DNA of 64,000 bases, taken from positions 1-64,000 of the forward strand of contig JAFYOU010000034.1 in assembly GCA_017560095.1 (NCBI GenBank), read 5' to 3'. The translations under genes and the position numbers were made by a program. The notes under the pieces are model-generated. The model worked only from the letters and a program-made list of their open reading frames with translations, did not search any database and was not told the origin of the DNA. This document shows, in pieces, positions 17,623 to 25,065 of this stretch (positions within the stretch are counted from its first letter, which is position 1; each line of letters opens with the position of its first letter). This DNA is from Candidatus Gastranaerophilales bacterium (GTDB taxonomy: Bacteria > Cyanobacteriota > Vampirovibrionia > Gastranaerophilales > Gastranaerophilaceae).

Positions 17623-17635
17623 TATAATTGCACTA
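17623..17635 (+). promoter_or_regulatory. -10 element 6 nt before the MlaE-like gene
   Basis: Perfect TATAAT at 17623-17628, then 6 nt, then ATG 17635. There is no Shine-Dalgarno sequence and no good -35. Supports a leaderless transcript. Confidence 0.5.
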
Positions 17636-18369
17636 TGATAACTTTTTTAGGTCAATGCGTTCAAAACTTTATTCAAGCAGCAAAATATACTATTAAAGGT
17701 AATGTGCGATTTTCTAGTGTGATTTCTCGAATGGGTACTATTGGTTTTGATTCTTTGCCGATTTGTTTATCTATTGTTTTTATTGCTGCAAGTGTAATTG
17801 CTCTTCAAGTTGCACATCAATTTTTGATGTCAGGTGGAGATAGTTATATAGGTGGATTTTTGGCAATTGCTTTGATACGTGAAATTGCACCAGGATTTGC
17901 TGCTTTAGCTCTTGCAGCCCGTGCTGGAACAGCAATTACAGCACAAGCTGCCAATATGAAAGTAACTAATCAGATTGATGCTATTGATGTTTTGAGAGTT
18001 GATTCTGTTGGTTATTATTTTGCACCAAGAATTATAGCGGGAGCGCTTAGTGTTTTTTGCATTGTGCTTCTAGCCGAGTTGGTTGGAATTTTGGGCGGGG
18101 CTTTGGTAAGTTATTTTTCTATAGGGTTGCATCCTGCAAGATATTTTAATTCAGTTTGGCTTATGCTTGTTATGAAAGATATATATGTAAGTCTTTTAAA
18201 AGGTTTGATTTTTGGTGGGTTGATTGCTTTAGTTTGCTCAACTGTTGGTTACAATACAAAAGGCGGAGCAAAAGACGTTGGTGTTTCGACAACAAAGTCT
18301 GCAATTTTGTGTACTGTATATATTTTGGTTGCCGATTTAATCATTGGAATTTTATTTTATATGGGTTAA
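17635..18369 (+). CDS. MlaE/YrbE family ABC transporter permease
   Basis: 244 residues, standard MlaE length, with five or six membrane helices. The signature cytoplasmic loop around IREIAPGFAALALAARAG (about 82-99) and the following AITAQAANMKVTNQIDA are clear. MlaE-type permeases work with an MlaF ATPase and MCE (MlaD) proteins to move phospholipid or other lipids between inner and outer membranes; the plastid/cyanobacterial equivalent is TGD1-like. No MlaF or MCE gene is adjacent, so partners must be elsewhere. It supports a two-membrane envelope. Starts leaderless behind a perfect TATAAT. Confidence 0.9.
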   Translation: MITFLGQCVQNFIQAAKYTIKGNVRFSSVISRMGTIGFDSLPICLSIVFIAASVIALQVAHQFLMSGGDSYIGGFLAIALIREIAPGFAALALAARAGTAITAQAANMKVTNQIDAIDVLRVDSVGYYFAPRIIAGALSVFCIVLLAELVGILGGALVSYFSIGLHPARYFNSVWLMLVMKDIYVSLLKGLIFGGLIALVCSTVGYNTKGGAKDVGVSTTKSAILCTVYILVADLIIGILFYMG

Positions 18370-18405
18370 TTTTATTATATAATTATCTAAAAAAGGATTA
18401 TAAAC

Positions 18406-19749
18406 ATGCAAAAAAGAACCACAGAAATTAAACTTCAAGATAAAACAGAACTTGAATTAATGAGACATTATAAAGAGATGTCAGATAAAAATTTTTGTAT
18501 TGAAAAAGGTTTTTATCCTCTCGGTTCTTGCACAATGAAGTATAATCCTCGCATTAATGAATGGGCATCAAAATTAGAAGGCTTTGCAAATCTTCATCCA
18601 AACCAAGACGATGATGATTGTCAAGGTGCACTAAAATTAATGTATGAACTTCAAAGTTTCTTAAAAATTATTACTGGAATGGATGAAATTTCTCTTCAGC
18701 CTTGTGCTGGAGCTCATGGTGAGTTATCTGGCATGATGGTAATTAAGAGATATTTTGAAGATAAAGGCGAGCTTGAAATAAGAAAAAAAGTAATAATACC
18801 AGATAATGCCCATGGGACAAATCCCGCAAGCGCTGCTATGTGTGGTTTTGAAATTCTAGAAGTTAAATCCAATGAAAAAGGTCTTGTAAATGTCGAGCAA
18901 TTAAAAGAAATTGTTGCTGAATATGGTGATAAAATTGCTGCTATTATGATGACAAATCCAAATACATTGGGGCTTTTTGATGATAATATCGTTGAAATTT
19001 CGCGTATTATGCACGATAATGGCTCTTTATTGTATTACGATGGAGCAAATTTTAATGCAATTATGGGGCATACTAATCCAAAATTAATGGGTTTTGATGT
19101 TGTGCATTTAAACTTACATAAAACATTTGCAACTCCGCATGCTGGTGGTGGCCCTGGGGCTGGCCCAATTGGTGTAGTTGAAAAATTGAAAGATTATTTA
19201 CCTGTGCCAAAAATTGAATTTAATGGTGAAAAATATATAAGAAATTATAACTACTCTAAATCAATTGGCAAAGTTAGCGCATTTTTCGGAAACTTTAATG
19301 TTTTAGTTAAAGCTTATACATATATTTATATGATGGGTAAAAGCTTAAAAGATGTTTCTTCTGATGCGGTTTTAGCTGCAAATTATTTAAAATCAAGATT
19401 AAAAGATTATTACAATATTGCGTTTGATGCTCATTGCGCTCATGAGTTTGTTATTGATAATTCGGATAAAAAAGCAAAAGGCGCATCAACTTTAGATATT
19501 GCAAAACGTTTGATGGATGAAAATATACACCCTGCGACAATATATTTCCCATTGATTGTTCATGAAGCATTCATGGTTGAACCAACAGAATCTGAAACAA
19601 AAGAAGTTTTAGATAATTTTGCTGAAGTTATGATTAAAATTGCATCTGAAATTAATGATGGAGTTGATTTCCACGAATTTCCAAAAACAACTCCTATTTC
19701 TAGAGCAGATGAAGTTCGTGCAGCAAGACAATTGGATTTAAAAGAGTAG
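18406..19749 (+). CDS. gcvPB: Glycine dehydrogenase (decarboxylating) subunit 2, GcvPB
   Basis: 447 residues. GFYPLGSCTMKYNP near residue 36, PCAGAHGELSGM, DNAHGTNPASAAMCG and the PLP-lysine motif HLNLHKTFATPHAGGGPG identify the second subunit of split P-protein. With GcvPA it decarboxylates glycine and loads aminomethyl onto lipoyl-GcvH. A good AAGGA site lies upstream of ATG 18406. No gcvPA, gcvH or gcvT lies nearby, and no glycine riboswitch fits in the 36-nt leader. The N-terminus is some 20-30 residues shorter than many homologues, without loss of a catalytic residue. Confidence 0.93.
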   Translation: MQKRTTEIKLQDKTELELMRHYKEMSDKNFCIEKGFYPLGSCTMKYNPRINEWASKLEGFANLHPNQDDDDCQGALKLMYELQSFLKIITGMDEISLQPCAGAHGELSGMMVIKRYFEDKGELEIRKKVIIPDNAHGTNPASAAMCGFEILEVKSNEKGLVNVEQLKEIVAEYGDKIAAIMMTNPNTLGLFDDNIVEISRIMHDNGSLLYYDGANFNAIMGHTNPKLMGFDVVHLNLHKTFATPHAGGGPGAGPIGVVEKLKDYLPVPKIEFNGEKYIRNYNYSKSIGKVSAFFGNFNVLVKAYTYIYMMGKSLKDVSSDAVLAANYLKSRLKDYYNIAFDAHCAHEFVIDNSDKKAKGASTLDIAKRLMDENIHPATIYFPLIVHEAFMVEPTESETKEVLDNFAEVMIKIASEINDGVDFHEFPKTTPISRADEVRAARQLDLKE

Positions 19750-19750
19750 A

Positions 19751-20161
19751 TTAATCAGAATAATAGTTGTATTTTTTGCAAACATTTTCTTCGATTAATT
19801 TCTTATTGATGTTCATTTTGTCAAAATATAAAACACCTAAAGCCCTTGAATGTTTATCTATGCCAAAAAATTCAAAATAAACATTTGAAGTTTTATTATA
19901 AAGACTTGCTAAGTATTCTTTGGCAAGATTGCCTTTTGTGATTACTTCTTCAATTTTTAAATTGTCTTCGTACGCTTGTTTGTAAGCCCTGTTTATTGTG
20001 GAGGTTTCATAGCAATCAAGCCCTTTAAGCCTAAGCGAAAAAATTTCTTTATCTATTTTTGCTTTAATTGTGTCGCCATCATAAATTTCTAATAATTCAA
20101 TTTTTGTTTTTGCAAAACAAGACGAAAATAGAAGAAGTAGTATAATTAATTTTAATTTCAT
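19751..20161 (-). CDS. Secreted thermonuclease-like (SNase) protein
   Basis: About 136 residues from ATG 20161, chosen because GGAG lies about 8 nt upstream; an in-frame TTG at 20176 overlaps that site. An N-terminal signal peptide (KLKLIILLLLFSSCFA) has a Cys that could allow lipidation. The SNase fold follows: YDGDTI (metal-binding Asp residues), RLKGLDCYETS with the catalytic Arg and Glu, and GIDKHSRALGVLYF with the second Arg, so key residues are kept. It probably cleaves nucleic acid outside the inner membrane. It is divergent to an XRE regulator across a 78-bp gap with two palindromes, suggesting it is the regulated target. Confidence 0.85.
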   Translation of the reverse strand: MKLKLIILLLLFSSCFAKTKIELLEIYDGDTIKAKIDKEIFSLRLKGLDCYETSTINRAYKQAYEDNLKIEEVITKGNLAKEYLASLYNKTSNVYFEFFGIDKHSRALGVLYFDKMNINKKLIEENVCKKYNYYSD

Positions 20162-20187
20162 GTAGGCTCCACCCAACTAATTGTTTG

Positions 20188-20207
20188 TTTTTGCATACGT
20201 GCAAAAA
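20188..20207. promoter_or_regulatory. Palindrome O1, candidate XRE operator
   Basis: Perfect 8-bp arms TTTTTGCA / TGCAAAAA around TACG. Shares the TTGCATA...TGCAA core with the palindrome at 20232-20245. Lies just downstream of the minus-strand TATAAT (20222-20217), where a bound regulator would block nuclease transcription. Confidence 0.65.
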
Positions 20208-20216
20208 TTTAGTGTA

Positions 20217-20224
20217 ATTATAAT
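20217..20224. promoter_or_regulatory. Overlapping divergent -10 elements
   Basis: TATAAT on the plus strand at 20219-20224 (towards the XRE gene) and TATAAT on the minus strand at 20222-20217 (towards the nuclease). No standard -35 is seen for the plus direction. An in-frame ATT codon lies 6 nt after the plus -10, but ATG 20240 is the more likely start. Confidence 0.5.
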
Positions 20225-20231
20225 ATTAAAA

Positions 20232-20245
20232 TTGCATATATGCAA
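20232..20245. promoter_or_regulatory. Palindrome O2 over the XRE start codon
   Basis: Perfect 14-bp palindrome TTGCATATATGCAA containing the ATG (20240-20242) of the XRE gene. Binding there by the regulator would block its own transcription start, consistent with autorepression. Confidence 0.65.
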
Positions 20246-20461
20246 GAAATTGATAATGATTTGGTTATACTAGGCAAAAGAATAAAAGGTTTAAGAAAAG
20301 AAAGAAAACTAACCTTAGAGAATTTGTGCTACAGAAATGGTTTAGAACCTTCAACGTTATCAAGAATAGAAAAAGGTAGTGTCGAAGCTAAATATTTAAC
20401 CTTGGTAAAAATTGCAAAAGCTTTTAAAATAAAATTAAAAGATTTATTAGACTTTGAATAA
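20240..20461 (+). CDS. XRE-family (Cro/CI-like) transcriptional regulator
   Basis: 73 residues, essentially one helix-turn-helix domain: ILGKRIKGLRKERKLTLENLCYRNGLEPSTLSRIEKG with the SRIEKG turn typical of XRE proteins, then AKAFKIKLKDLLDFE. No effector or dimerisation domain beyond the HTH. The start codon sits inside a perfect palindrome and only about 9 nt after the predicted transcription start, with no ribosome site. The neighbouring nuclease gene is divergent and has a related palindrome, so a self-limiting two-gene switch is inferred. Stand-alone antitoxins of this size exist, but no toxin-like partner is apparent. Confidence 0.88.
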   Translation: MQEIDNDLVILGKRIKGLRKERKLTLENLCYRNGLEPSTLSRIEKGSVEAKYLTLVKIAKAFKIKLKDLLDFE

Positions 20462-20479
20462 AAATGAATTATTTTCTAG

Positions 20480-20492
20480 TAAAATAATTATA
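20480..20492 (+). promoter_or_regulatory. -10 element 6 nt before queA, within an AT-rich hairpin
   Basis: TAAAAT at 20480-20485, 6 nt, ATG 20492. The region 20467-20489 is also a perfect 9-bp inverted repeat (AATTATTTT / AAAATAATT, loop CTAGT). No Shine-Dalgarno sequence. The hairpin may simply reflect AT-rich composition. Confidence 0.4.
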
Positions 20493-21535
20493 TGAAAACT
20501 TCTGATTTTGATTACTATTTACCAAATGAATTAATTGCGCAAAGTCCGCTTGAAAAGCGTGAATTTTGCAGAATGCTTCATTTGAATAAAACAAATAAAA
20601 CATATACTGATAAGCATTTTTATGACGTTTTAGATTTGTTGAATAAAGATGATATTTTAGTGTTGAATGACACAAAAGTTTATCCTGCACGTGTTATTGC
20701 ACACCGTTCAACAGGGGCTAATGTTGAAGTATTTTTCTTAAATCCAATTGATAATTCGAATCATTGGGAAGTTTTAACTAAAAATGCAAAAAGAGTGCGC
20801 GAAGGTGAAATTCTTGAAGTTTCTTCTGATTTTAAAATTAAATTAGTTGAAAAGCGTCTTGCAAACTCAGAAAACGAAATTCCAAAATATATTGTTGAAG
20901 TTATTTTTGATGGGGATGATATTTATGAAACTTTAAATAAGTATGGTTCCATTCCGCTTCCTCCATATATTTCAAGAGGCGTTAAAGAAAATGATAAAAA
21001 TGACTATCAAACAGTTTTTGCTCGCAATATTGGTTCCGCTGCAGCACCAACTGCAGGATTGCATTTTTCTGTTGAATTATTGGAAAAAATTAAAAACAAA
21101 GGTGTTCATATAGCCTATGTTACGCTAAATGTAGGCTTGGGTACTTTTATGCCTGTTAAAGTTGAAGATTTAAAAGATCATACAATGCACTATGAATCTT
21201 TTTCAATTCCAATTGAAACTGCTGATTTAATCAACAATAAAAAAGGTTCTGTTGTTGCTGTTGGCACAACTGCCTTAAGGTGTCTTGAGGCAACTAGACG
21301 AAAATACGGTAAAATTATCGAAACAAAAGATAAAACAGATATTTTTATTTATCCGCCTCAAGAAGTTAAATCTATTGATAAATTGATAACTAATTTTCAT
21401 TTGCCAAAATCAACTTTAATTATGTTGATTAGTGCTTTTGCCGGAAAAGAATTTGTGTTTGAAGCATATAAACATGCGGTTAGTGAAAAATATCGCTTTT
21501 TTAGCTATGGCGATTGTATGTTTATTGATAAATAA
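20492..21535 (+). CDS. queA: S-adenosylmethionine:tRNA ribosyltransferase-isomerase QueA
   Basis: 347 residues, normal length. SDFDYYLPNELIAQSP at the N-terminus, DTKVYPAR, the GSAAAPTAGLHF core, TLNVGLGTFMPV and the C-terminal TNFHLPKSTLIMLISAF are all diagnostic. It converts 7-aminomethyl-deazaguanine in tRNA to epoxyqueuosine in the queuosine pathway. The tRNA-Tyr(GTA) in this window would be a substrate. It is a single gene with a probable leaderless start; no preQ1 riboswitch is seen in the short upstream gap. Confidence 0.97.
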   Translation: MKTSDFDYYLPNELIAQSPLEKREFCRMLHLNKTNKTYTDKHFYDVLDLLNKDDILVLNDTKVYPARVIAHRSTGANVEVFFLNPIDNSNHWEVLTKNAKRVREGEILEVSSDFKIKLVEKRLANSENEIPKYIVEVIFDGDDIYETLNKYGSIPLPPYISRGVKENDKNDYQTVFARNIGSAAAPTAGLHFSVELLEKIKNKGVHIAYVTLNVGLGTFMPVKVEDLKDHTMHYESFSIPIETADLINNKKGSVVAVGTTALRCLEATRRKYGKIIETKDKTDIFIYPPQEVKSIDKLITNFHLPKSTLIMLISAFAGKEFVFEAYKHAVSEKYRFFSYGDCMFIDK

Positions 21536-21578
21536 CAATTATTTTTCTTTTTGTGTTTTTTAGGCTTAGGAGGCCAAT

Positions 21579-22571
21579 ATGCAACTGACAAGATTATTTA
21601 ATTTAAGTTTTAAGCAAAATATTATTGATTATCATGCACATACTGGAGAATTTTATGGAAGCAATTTTTCTAGGGCTGATTTAGATAGATTTACTAGAGC
21701 TCCTTTGCCAAATGGTGATAAAATCGAAAAAATGGTTGTTTCTAATATGGATCCATTTAATAAAGGTGCAGATGAGTATTCATCAAATTCAGGTTTTTAT
21801 AAAAAAATTAAAAACAATGATAGATATTTGTTAATGTTGTCTTGCAGTCCAAAAAACGGCAATTCCGAGAAATTAGAAAGATTTATTCAGAAATACCCAC
21901 ATGCAGCAAAAGGTTTAAAGTTTCATCCAAATGCGCAAAAATTGCCAGTTGGAGATTCAAAGTATGAACCATATTTTGATTTAGCCGATAAATATAATCT
22001 TCCTTGCATGTTTCATTGTGTTGTTCCGGTGAGCGATAAGGATGGAAAAATGTTTAAAAATGAAAGTGGTGAAATTGCAGAATTAGACCAATATTCAGAT
22101 CCAGAATTGATTTATAAAGCTGCAAAAAAACATCCTAATACTCCATTTGTTATTGCGCATATGGGTTCTGGTTGGAGAGAGTCCCATGATAGAACGATTG
22201 ATATTCTTGTTCAAGCAACAAGAAATGGGGATGCAAATTTATACAGCGATATATCATGGGTTGATATTGATACAGAAGTTGTTAATGGTCATAGACCAAA
22301 AGAACATATAATTAAAGCTATTAAAGAATTAAAAGGTATTGGTGACCCAACTTGGGATAAAGGAGATCAATCTTTCAGGTTGATATTTGGAACAGATACT
22401 CCAATTGGAAGATTTGGTGAAAAAAATGGAATCAATGATTATGTAAGTTTTGTTGAAGAAATAAAATATGCAATAAGACATGATAAAGATTTAGCGCCCG
22501 ATGCTGAACAAATTATTGAGGATATTTTTTATAACAATGCAAAACGCTTAATTGAGCAAACAAGAGCATAA
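21579..22571 (+). CDS. Amidohydrolase-2-like metal-dependent hydrolase
   Basis: 330 residues of the amidohydrolase TIM-barrel superfamily. Likely metal and catalytic residues: YHAHTGEF (about 18-25), KGLKFHPNAQ, MFHCVVP, IAHMGSG and FGTDTPIGRFG. The best match is the amidohydrolase-2 (decarboxylase-like) branch, substrate unknown. Strong AGGAGG site upstream of ATG 21579. The first residues (LFNLSFKQN) resemble the SFxA tag of other proteins here, though the fourth position is Lys and Ala is absent. It stands alone between queA and the Cys/Pro-rich gene. Confidence 0.82.
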   Translation: MQLTRLFNLSFKQNIIDYHAHTGEFYGSNFSRADLDRFTRAPLPNGDKIEKMVVSNMDPFNKGADEYSSNSGFYKKIKNNDRYLLMLSCSPKNGNSEKLERFIQKYPHAAKGLKFHPNAQKLPVGDSKYEPYFDLADKYNLPCMFHCVVPVSDKDGKMFKNESGEIAELDQYSDPELIYKAAKKHPNTPFVIAHMGSGWRESHDRTIDILVQATRNGDANLYSDISWVDIDTEVVNGHRPKEHIIKAIKELKGIGDPTWDKGDQSFRLIFGTDTPIGRFGEKNGINDYVSFVEEIKYAIRHDKDLAPDAEQIIEDIFYNNAKRLIEQTRA

Positions 22572-22686
22572 TTTTAAATGAATTACATATATTAAATATT
22601 AATATTTGTAAAAAAAAATCTAAAAATCATAAATGTTTTACAGATGTTGCCGTATTTATTTATAGTTATTAGTATGAGGATTTGTT

Positions 22687-23382
22687 ATGTGGTCTTTAGA
22701 TTTTTTTAAAAAAATATGCAAAGGTAAAGAAGTTGATTGCAGCAGAGGAAATGAAAACAACTCATTAAAAGATTATTCTTGTTCTATGAATGGTTTATTT
22801 AAACCTGATTATGATGATTGCCATATGGATAATTTTCAATGCGGGAATAAACAAAAAAATTGGTGGTGTGACGATAAAAAACCATCTTGTGATTATGAAA
22901 AACCTGATTGGGGCTGCAATAATAAAGATGATAAACCAAATTGGGGATGTGGCGATAAAAATAGGAAACCAAGCGGTGGTTGTGGTGGTGAAAAACCTGA
23001 AACTCCATCTGTGCCAGCGCCAAGTGTAACTGAAACACCAGCGCCAAGCGCAACTGAAACACCAGCGCCAAGCACAACTGAAACACCTGCACCAAGTGTA
23101 ACTGAGGGCTCAAGTGCGCCTGAGGCGAGTGATGTTCCTGTTGTTTCTGAAACCCCAAGTGTTCCTGAAGATTCAATGGCTCCAGAAATTCCAGGTAAAC
23201 CTAGTGTGCCGGAAGAGTCTCAAACTCCGAGTGCACCTGATGTGCCAAACGAGCCAGATGTTCCTCGGGATCCAGAAGATGAAGTTCCATCTTCTGAGCC
23301 ATCTTTAGATGATGCAGATAATACAACTGGTGACGATTGTGGCGAATTGCCGGAAATTGAAAAATCCGATAGCTTTTTATAA
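22687..23382 (+). CDS. Cys/Trp-rich and Pro/Thr-repeat low-complexity protein
   Basis: 231 residues, no known family. Residues 1-103 hold 11 Cys, the last three in 11-residue units of the type KPxWGCxxxxx (about 72-102). Residues 110-141 are four PAPSxTET repeats, followed by a Pro/Glu/Ser/Val-rich acidic tail with one more Cys (GDDCGEL). No signal peptide or membrane segment; the start MWSLDFFKKIC is amphipathic. The composition suggests a structural or surface spacer protein, or a metal-rich coat-like protein, but nothing proves either. GAGGA lies upstream of the ATG, and a strong terminator follows. Confidence 0.7.
   Translation: MWSLDFFKKICKGKEVDCSRGNENNSLKDYSCSMNGLFKPDYDDCHMDNFQCGNKQKNWWCDDKKPSCDYEKPDWGCNNKDDKPNWGCGDKNRKPSGGCGGEKPETPSVPAPSVTETPAPSATETPAPSTTETPAPSVTEGSSAPEASDVPVVSETPSVPEDSMAPEIPGKPSVPEESQTPSAPDVPNEPDVPRDPEDEVPSSEPSLDDADNTTGDDCGELPEIEKSDSFL
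23014..23109 (+). repeat. Four 24-bp tandem repeats encoding PAPSxTET
   Basis: Units at 23014-23037, 23038-23061, 23062-23085 and 23086-23109, differing at a few positions (Val/Ala/Thr/Val at residue 5; the last ends EG). In-frame expansion inside the Cys/Pro-rich gene. Confidence 0.92.
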
Positions 23383-23397
23383 AATTTAAAAAATTAA

Positions 23398-23422
23398 ACC
23401 CTCCTTAAGGGGAGGGTTTTTT
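23398..23422 (+). terminator. Rho-independent terminator after the Cys/Pro-rich gene
   Basis: ACCCTCC (23398-23404) pairs with GGAGGGT (23411-23417), loop TTAAGG, followed by six T. Confidence 0.9.
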
Positions 23423-23465
23423 AATATTTAAAAATTGTTATAATAGTTTAAGAAGGGAGTTGAAT

Positions 23466-24185
23466 ATGGAAAAATTAGAAAGGTTTCAAACTTTAGTCTC
23501 TTGCTTAATTATTATTTTTGGGCTTTTAATTATCTCATTTGTTTTTGCAAACAAAATTGCAAAAGACGAAAATATTACTGTTACTGGTTCTGCTTTTAAA
23601 ATTGTAAAGTCAGATAGTGCAAAGCTTAGTTTTTCTGTTCGTACACGAAAAGTGACCCAAAAAGAAGCTTATGCTAATTTAAAAAATCAAATACCATTTG
23701 TAATTGAGTATTTAAAATCAAAAGGAATAGAAGAAATAGATATAAAATCAATAAACGGCTATAACGTTTATAAAAGAAACGAAAAAGGATATGATACAAA
23801 TGAGCTTGTTGCATATGATGCTAGTCAATTTATAGATATTAAATCAAATAATGTTTTAAAAATAAAAGAAATATCAACCGATATTCAAAATTTAATTAAT
23901 AAAGGTATAAACATCGAAGTATATTCTCCTGAATATTTTTATTCTGATTTAGCTTCAATTAAGATAGATTTATTAAAAGAAGCAAGTATAGATGCCAAAC
24001 AAAGAGCCGATTCAATGTTGAGTGCTACGGGAGCTAGTGTTGGAAAAGTTAAATCAATGCGTATGGGTGTTTTTCAAATTACGCCAGTGGATTCTACAAT
24101 GGTTTCGGATATGGGAGTTAATGATACAACAAGCATAGATAAAAAAGTGACAGCTGTAGCTAATGTTGTATTTAAGGTGAAGTAA
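23466..24185 (+). CDS. SIMPL (DUF541) domain protein, membrane-anchored
   Basis: About 239 residues from ATG 23466, 6 nt after AAGGGAG; an in-frame TTG at 23460 overlaps that spacing and is unlikely. One N-terminal membrane helix (about 12-32) then a SIMPL domain: ITVTGSAFKIVKSDSAKLSFSV, later QKEAYANLKNQ and a C-terminal beta strand ending VVFKVK. SIMPL proteins form periplasmic oligomers; roles in stress are described for some members. The stop TAA overlaps the ATG of the acetyltransferase by one base, so the two are co-translated. Confidence 0.88.
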   Translation: MEKLERFQTLVSCLIIIFGLLIISFVFANKIAKDENITVTGSAFKIVKSDSAKLSFSVRTRKVTQKEAYANLKNQIPFVIEYLKSKGIEEIDIKSINGYNVYKRNEKGYDTNELVAYDASQFIDIKSNNVLKIKEISTDIQNLINKGINIEVYSPEYFYSDLASIKIDLLKEASIDAKQRADSMLSATGASVGKVKSMRMGVFQITPVDSTMVSDMGVNDTTSIDKKVTAVANVVFKVK

Positions 24186-24736
24186 TGAATGAAAAAGAAA
24201 AGATGTTGGCCGGTCTTTTGTATGATTCAACGGCTGAGGATTTATCAAATGAAAGACTAAAAACTAAAAGTTTATGCCATGAGTATAATTTATTAAAGCC
24301 TAATGAATATAATAAAAAGAAAGAAATTTTAGTCAGATTATTAGGCAAAACCGGTGAAAATTTTTTAATTGAACCAAATTTTTATTGCGATTATGGATAT
24401 AATATAGAAATAGGTGAAAACTTTTATTCAAATCATAATTTAGTTATTTTGGATTGTGCAAGAGTTGTTTTTGGTGATAATGTATTTATCGGCCCAAATT
24501 GTGGATTTTATACAGCTGAACACCCAATGGATCCAAATGAAAGAAATAAATTTTTAGAATACGCAAAACCAATAACCATTGGAAATAATGTGTGGATTGG
24601 GGGAAGTGTAATTGTGCTCGGCGGAGTTGCAATTGGGGATAATACGATAATTGGAGCTGGGTCAGTTGTTGTAAAAGATATTCCATCAAATTCTATTGCT
24701 GTAGGTAATCCTTGCAAAGTTATAAAAAAAATTTAA
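24185..24736 (+). CDS. Maltose/galactoside O-acetyltransferase-like hexapeptide acetyltransferase
   Basis: 183 residues. N-terminal Mac domain (MLAGLLYDSTAEDLSNER), then a left-handed beta helix of hexapeptide repeats (about 70-175) with the catalytic His in YTAEHPMD and the conserved GNNVWIGG and IGAGSVVVKDIP. Uses acetyl-CoA to acetylate a sugar or related hydroxyl; the exact substrate cannot be read. It overlaps the SIMPL gene stop by one base. Possibly modifies surface sugars, by family analogy only. Confidence 0.92.
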   Translation: MNEKEKMLAGLLYDSTAEDLSNERLKTKSLCHEYNLLKPNEYNKKKEILVRLLGKTGENFLIEPNFYCDYGYNIEIGENFYSNHNLVILDCARVVFGDNVFIGPNCGFYTAEHPMDPNERNKFLEYAKPITIGNNVWIGGSVIVLGGVAIGDNTIIGAGSVVVKDIPSNSIAVGNPCKVIKKI

Positions 24737-24813
24737 AATTATACTTTCGGGTATTAAAATTTATGTAAATAATCTCCATAATAAAAAAGTAAGAATTAAT
24801 GGAGAAAACTTTT

Positions 24814-25029
24814 ATGAATGTTGTTAAATGGATTATGTATTCTGTTGTTCTAATAGGAGCGCTTAATTGGGGGTTAATTGGTGCTTTTGATTTTGACCTA
24901 ATTAGCTTCTTGTTTGGAGATATGACTGCACTATCTAGAGTAATTTATACTATTGTAGGTTTGTGTGCTATCGGTTATTTTATTTTATCTTTTAAAGATA
25001 CTCAGGAATGCAGTACATATAATTACTAG
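24814..25029 (+). CDS. DUF378 small membrane protein
   Basis: About 71 residues from ATG 24814; GGAG at 24801-24804 is 9 nt upstream, whereas an in-frame ATG at 24799 contains that site. Two membrane helices (about 2-27 and 39-61) and the conserved ALNWGLIGAFDFDL between them identify DUF378 (YuzA-like). Function unknown in the family. The C-terminus ends in a short polar tail. A 9-bp hairpin follows 8 nt after the stop. Confidence 0.87.
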   Translation: MNVVKWIMYSVVLIGALNWGLIGAFDFDLISFLFGDMTALSRVIYTIVGLCAIGYFILSFKDTQECSTYNY

Positions 25030-25036
25030 TAATATT

Positions 25037-25060
25037 AAGGCTCTTCAAAAAAAGAGCCTT
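25037..25060. terminator. Hairpin between convergent genes, possible terminator
   Basis: AAGGCTCTT (25037-25045) pairs with AAGAGCCTT (25052-25060), loop CAAAAA. No T-tract on either side, so it is a weak terminator candidate serving both the DUF378 gene and the convergent 621-residue gene. Confidence 0.5.
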
Positions 25061-25065
25061 AAATG

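Noticed and set aside
18370-18405. Glycine riboswitch before gcvPB
   Set aside because: 36-nt gap with no aptamer.
20462-20491. preQ1 riboswitch before queA
   Set aside because: Only a 9-bp AT-rich inverted repeat; no preQ1 loop or tail, and too little space.
22799-23176. Antisense frames over the Cys/Pro-rich gene
   Set aside because: Long frames arise from the low-complexity repeats; no start signals, and the sense gene has a ribosome site and terminator.
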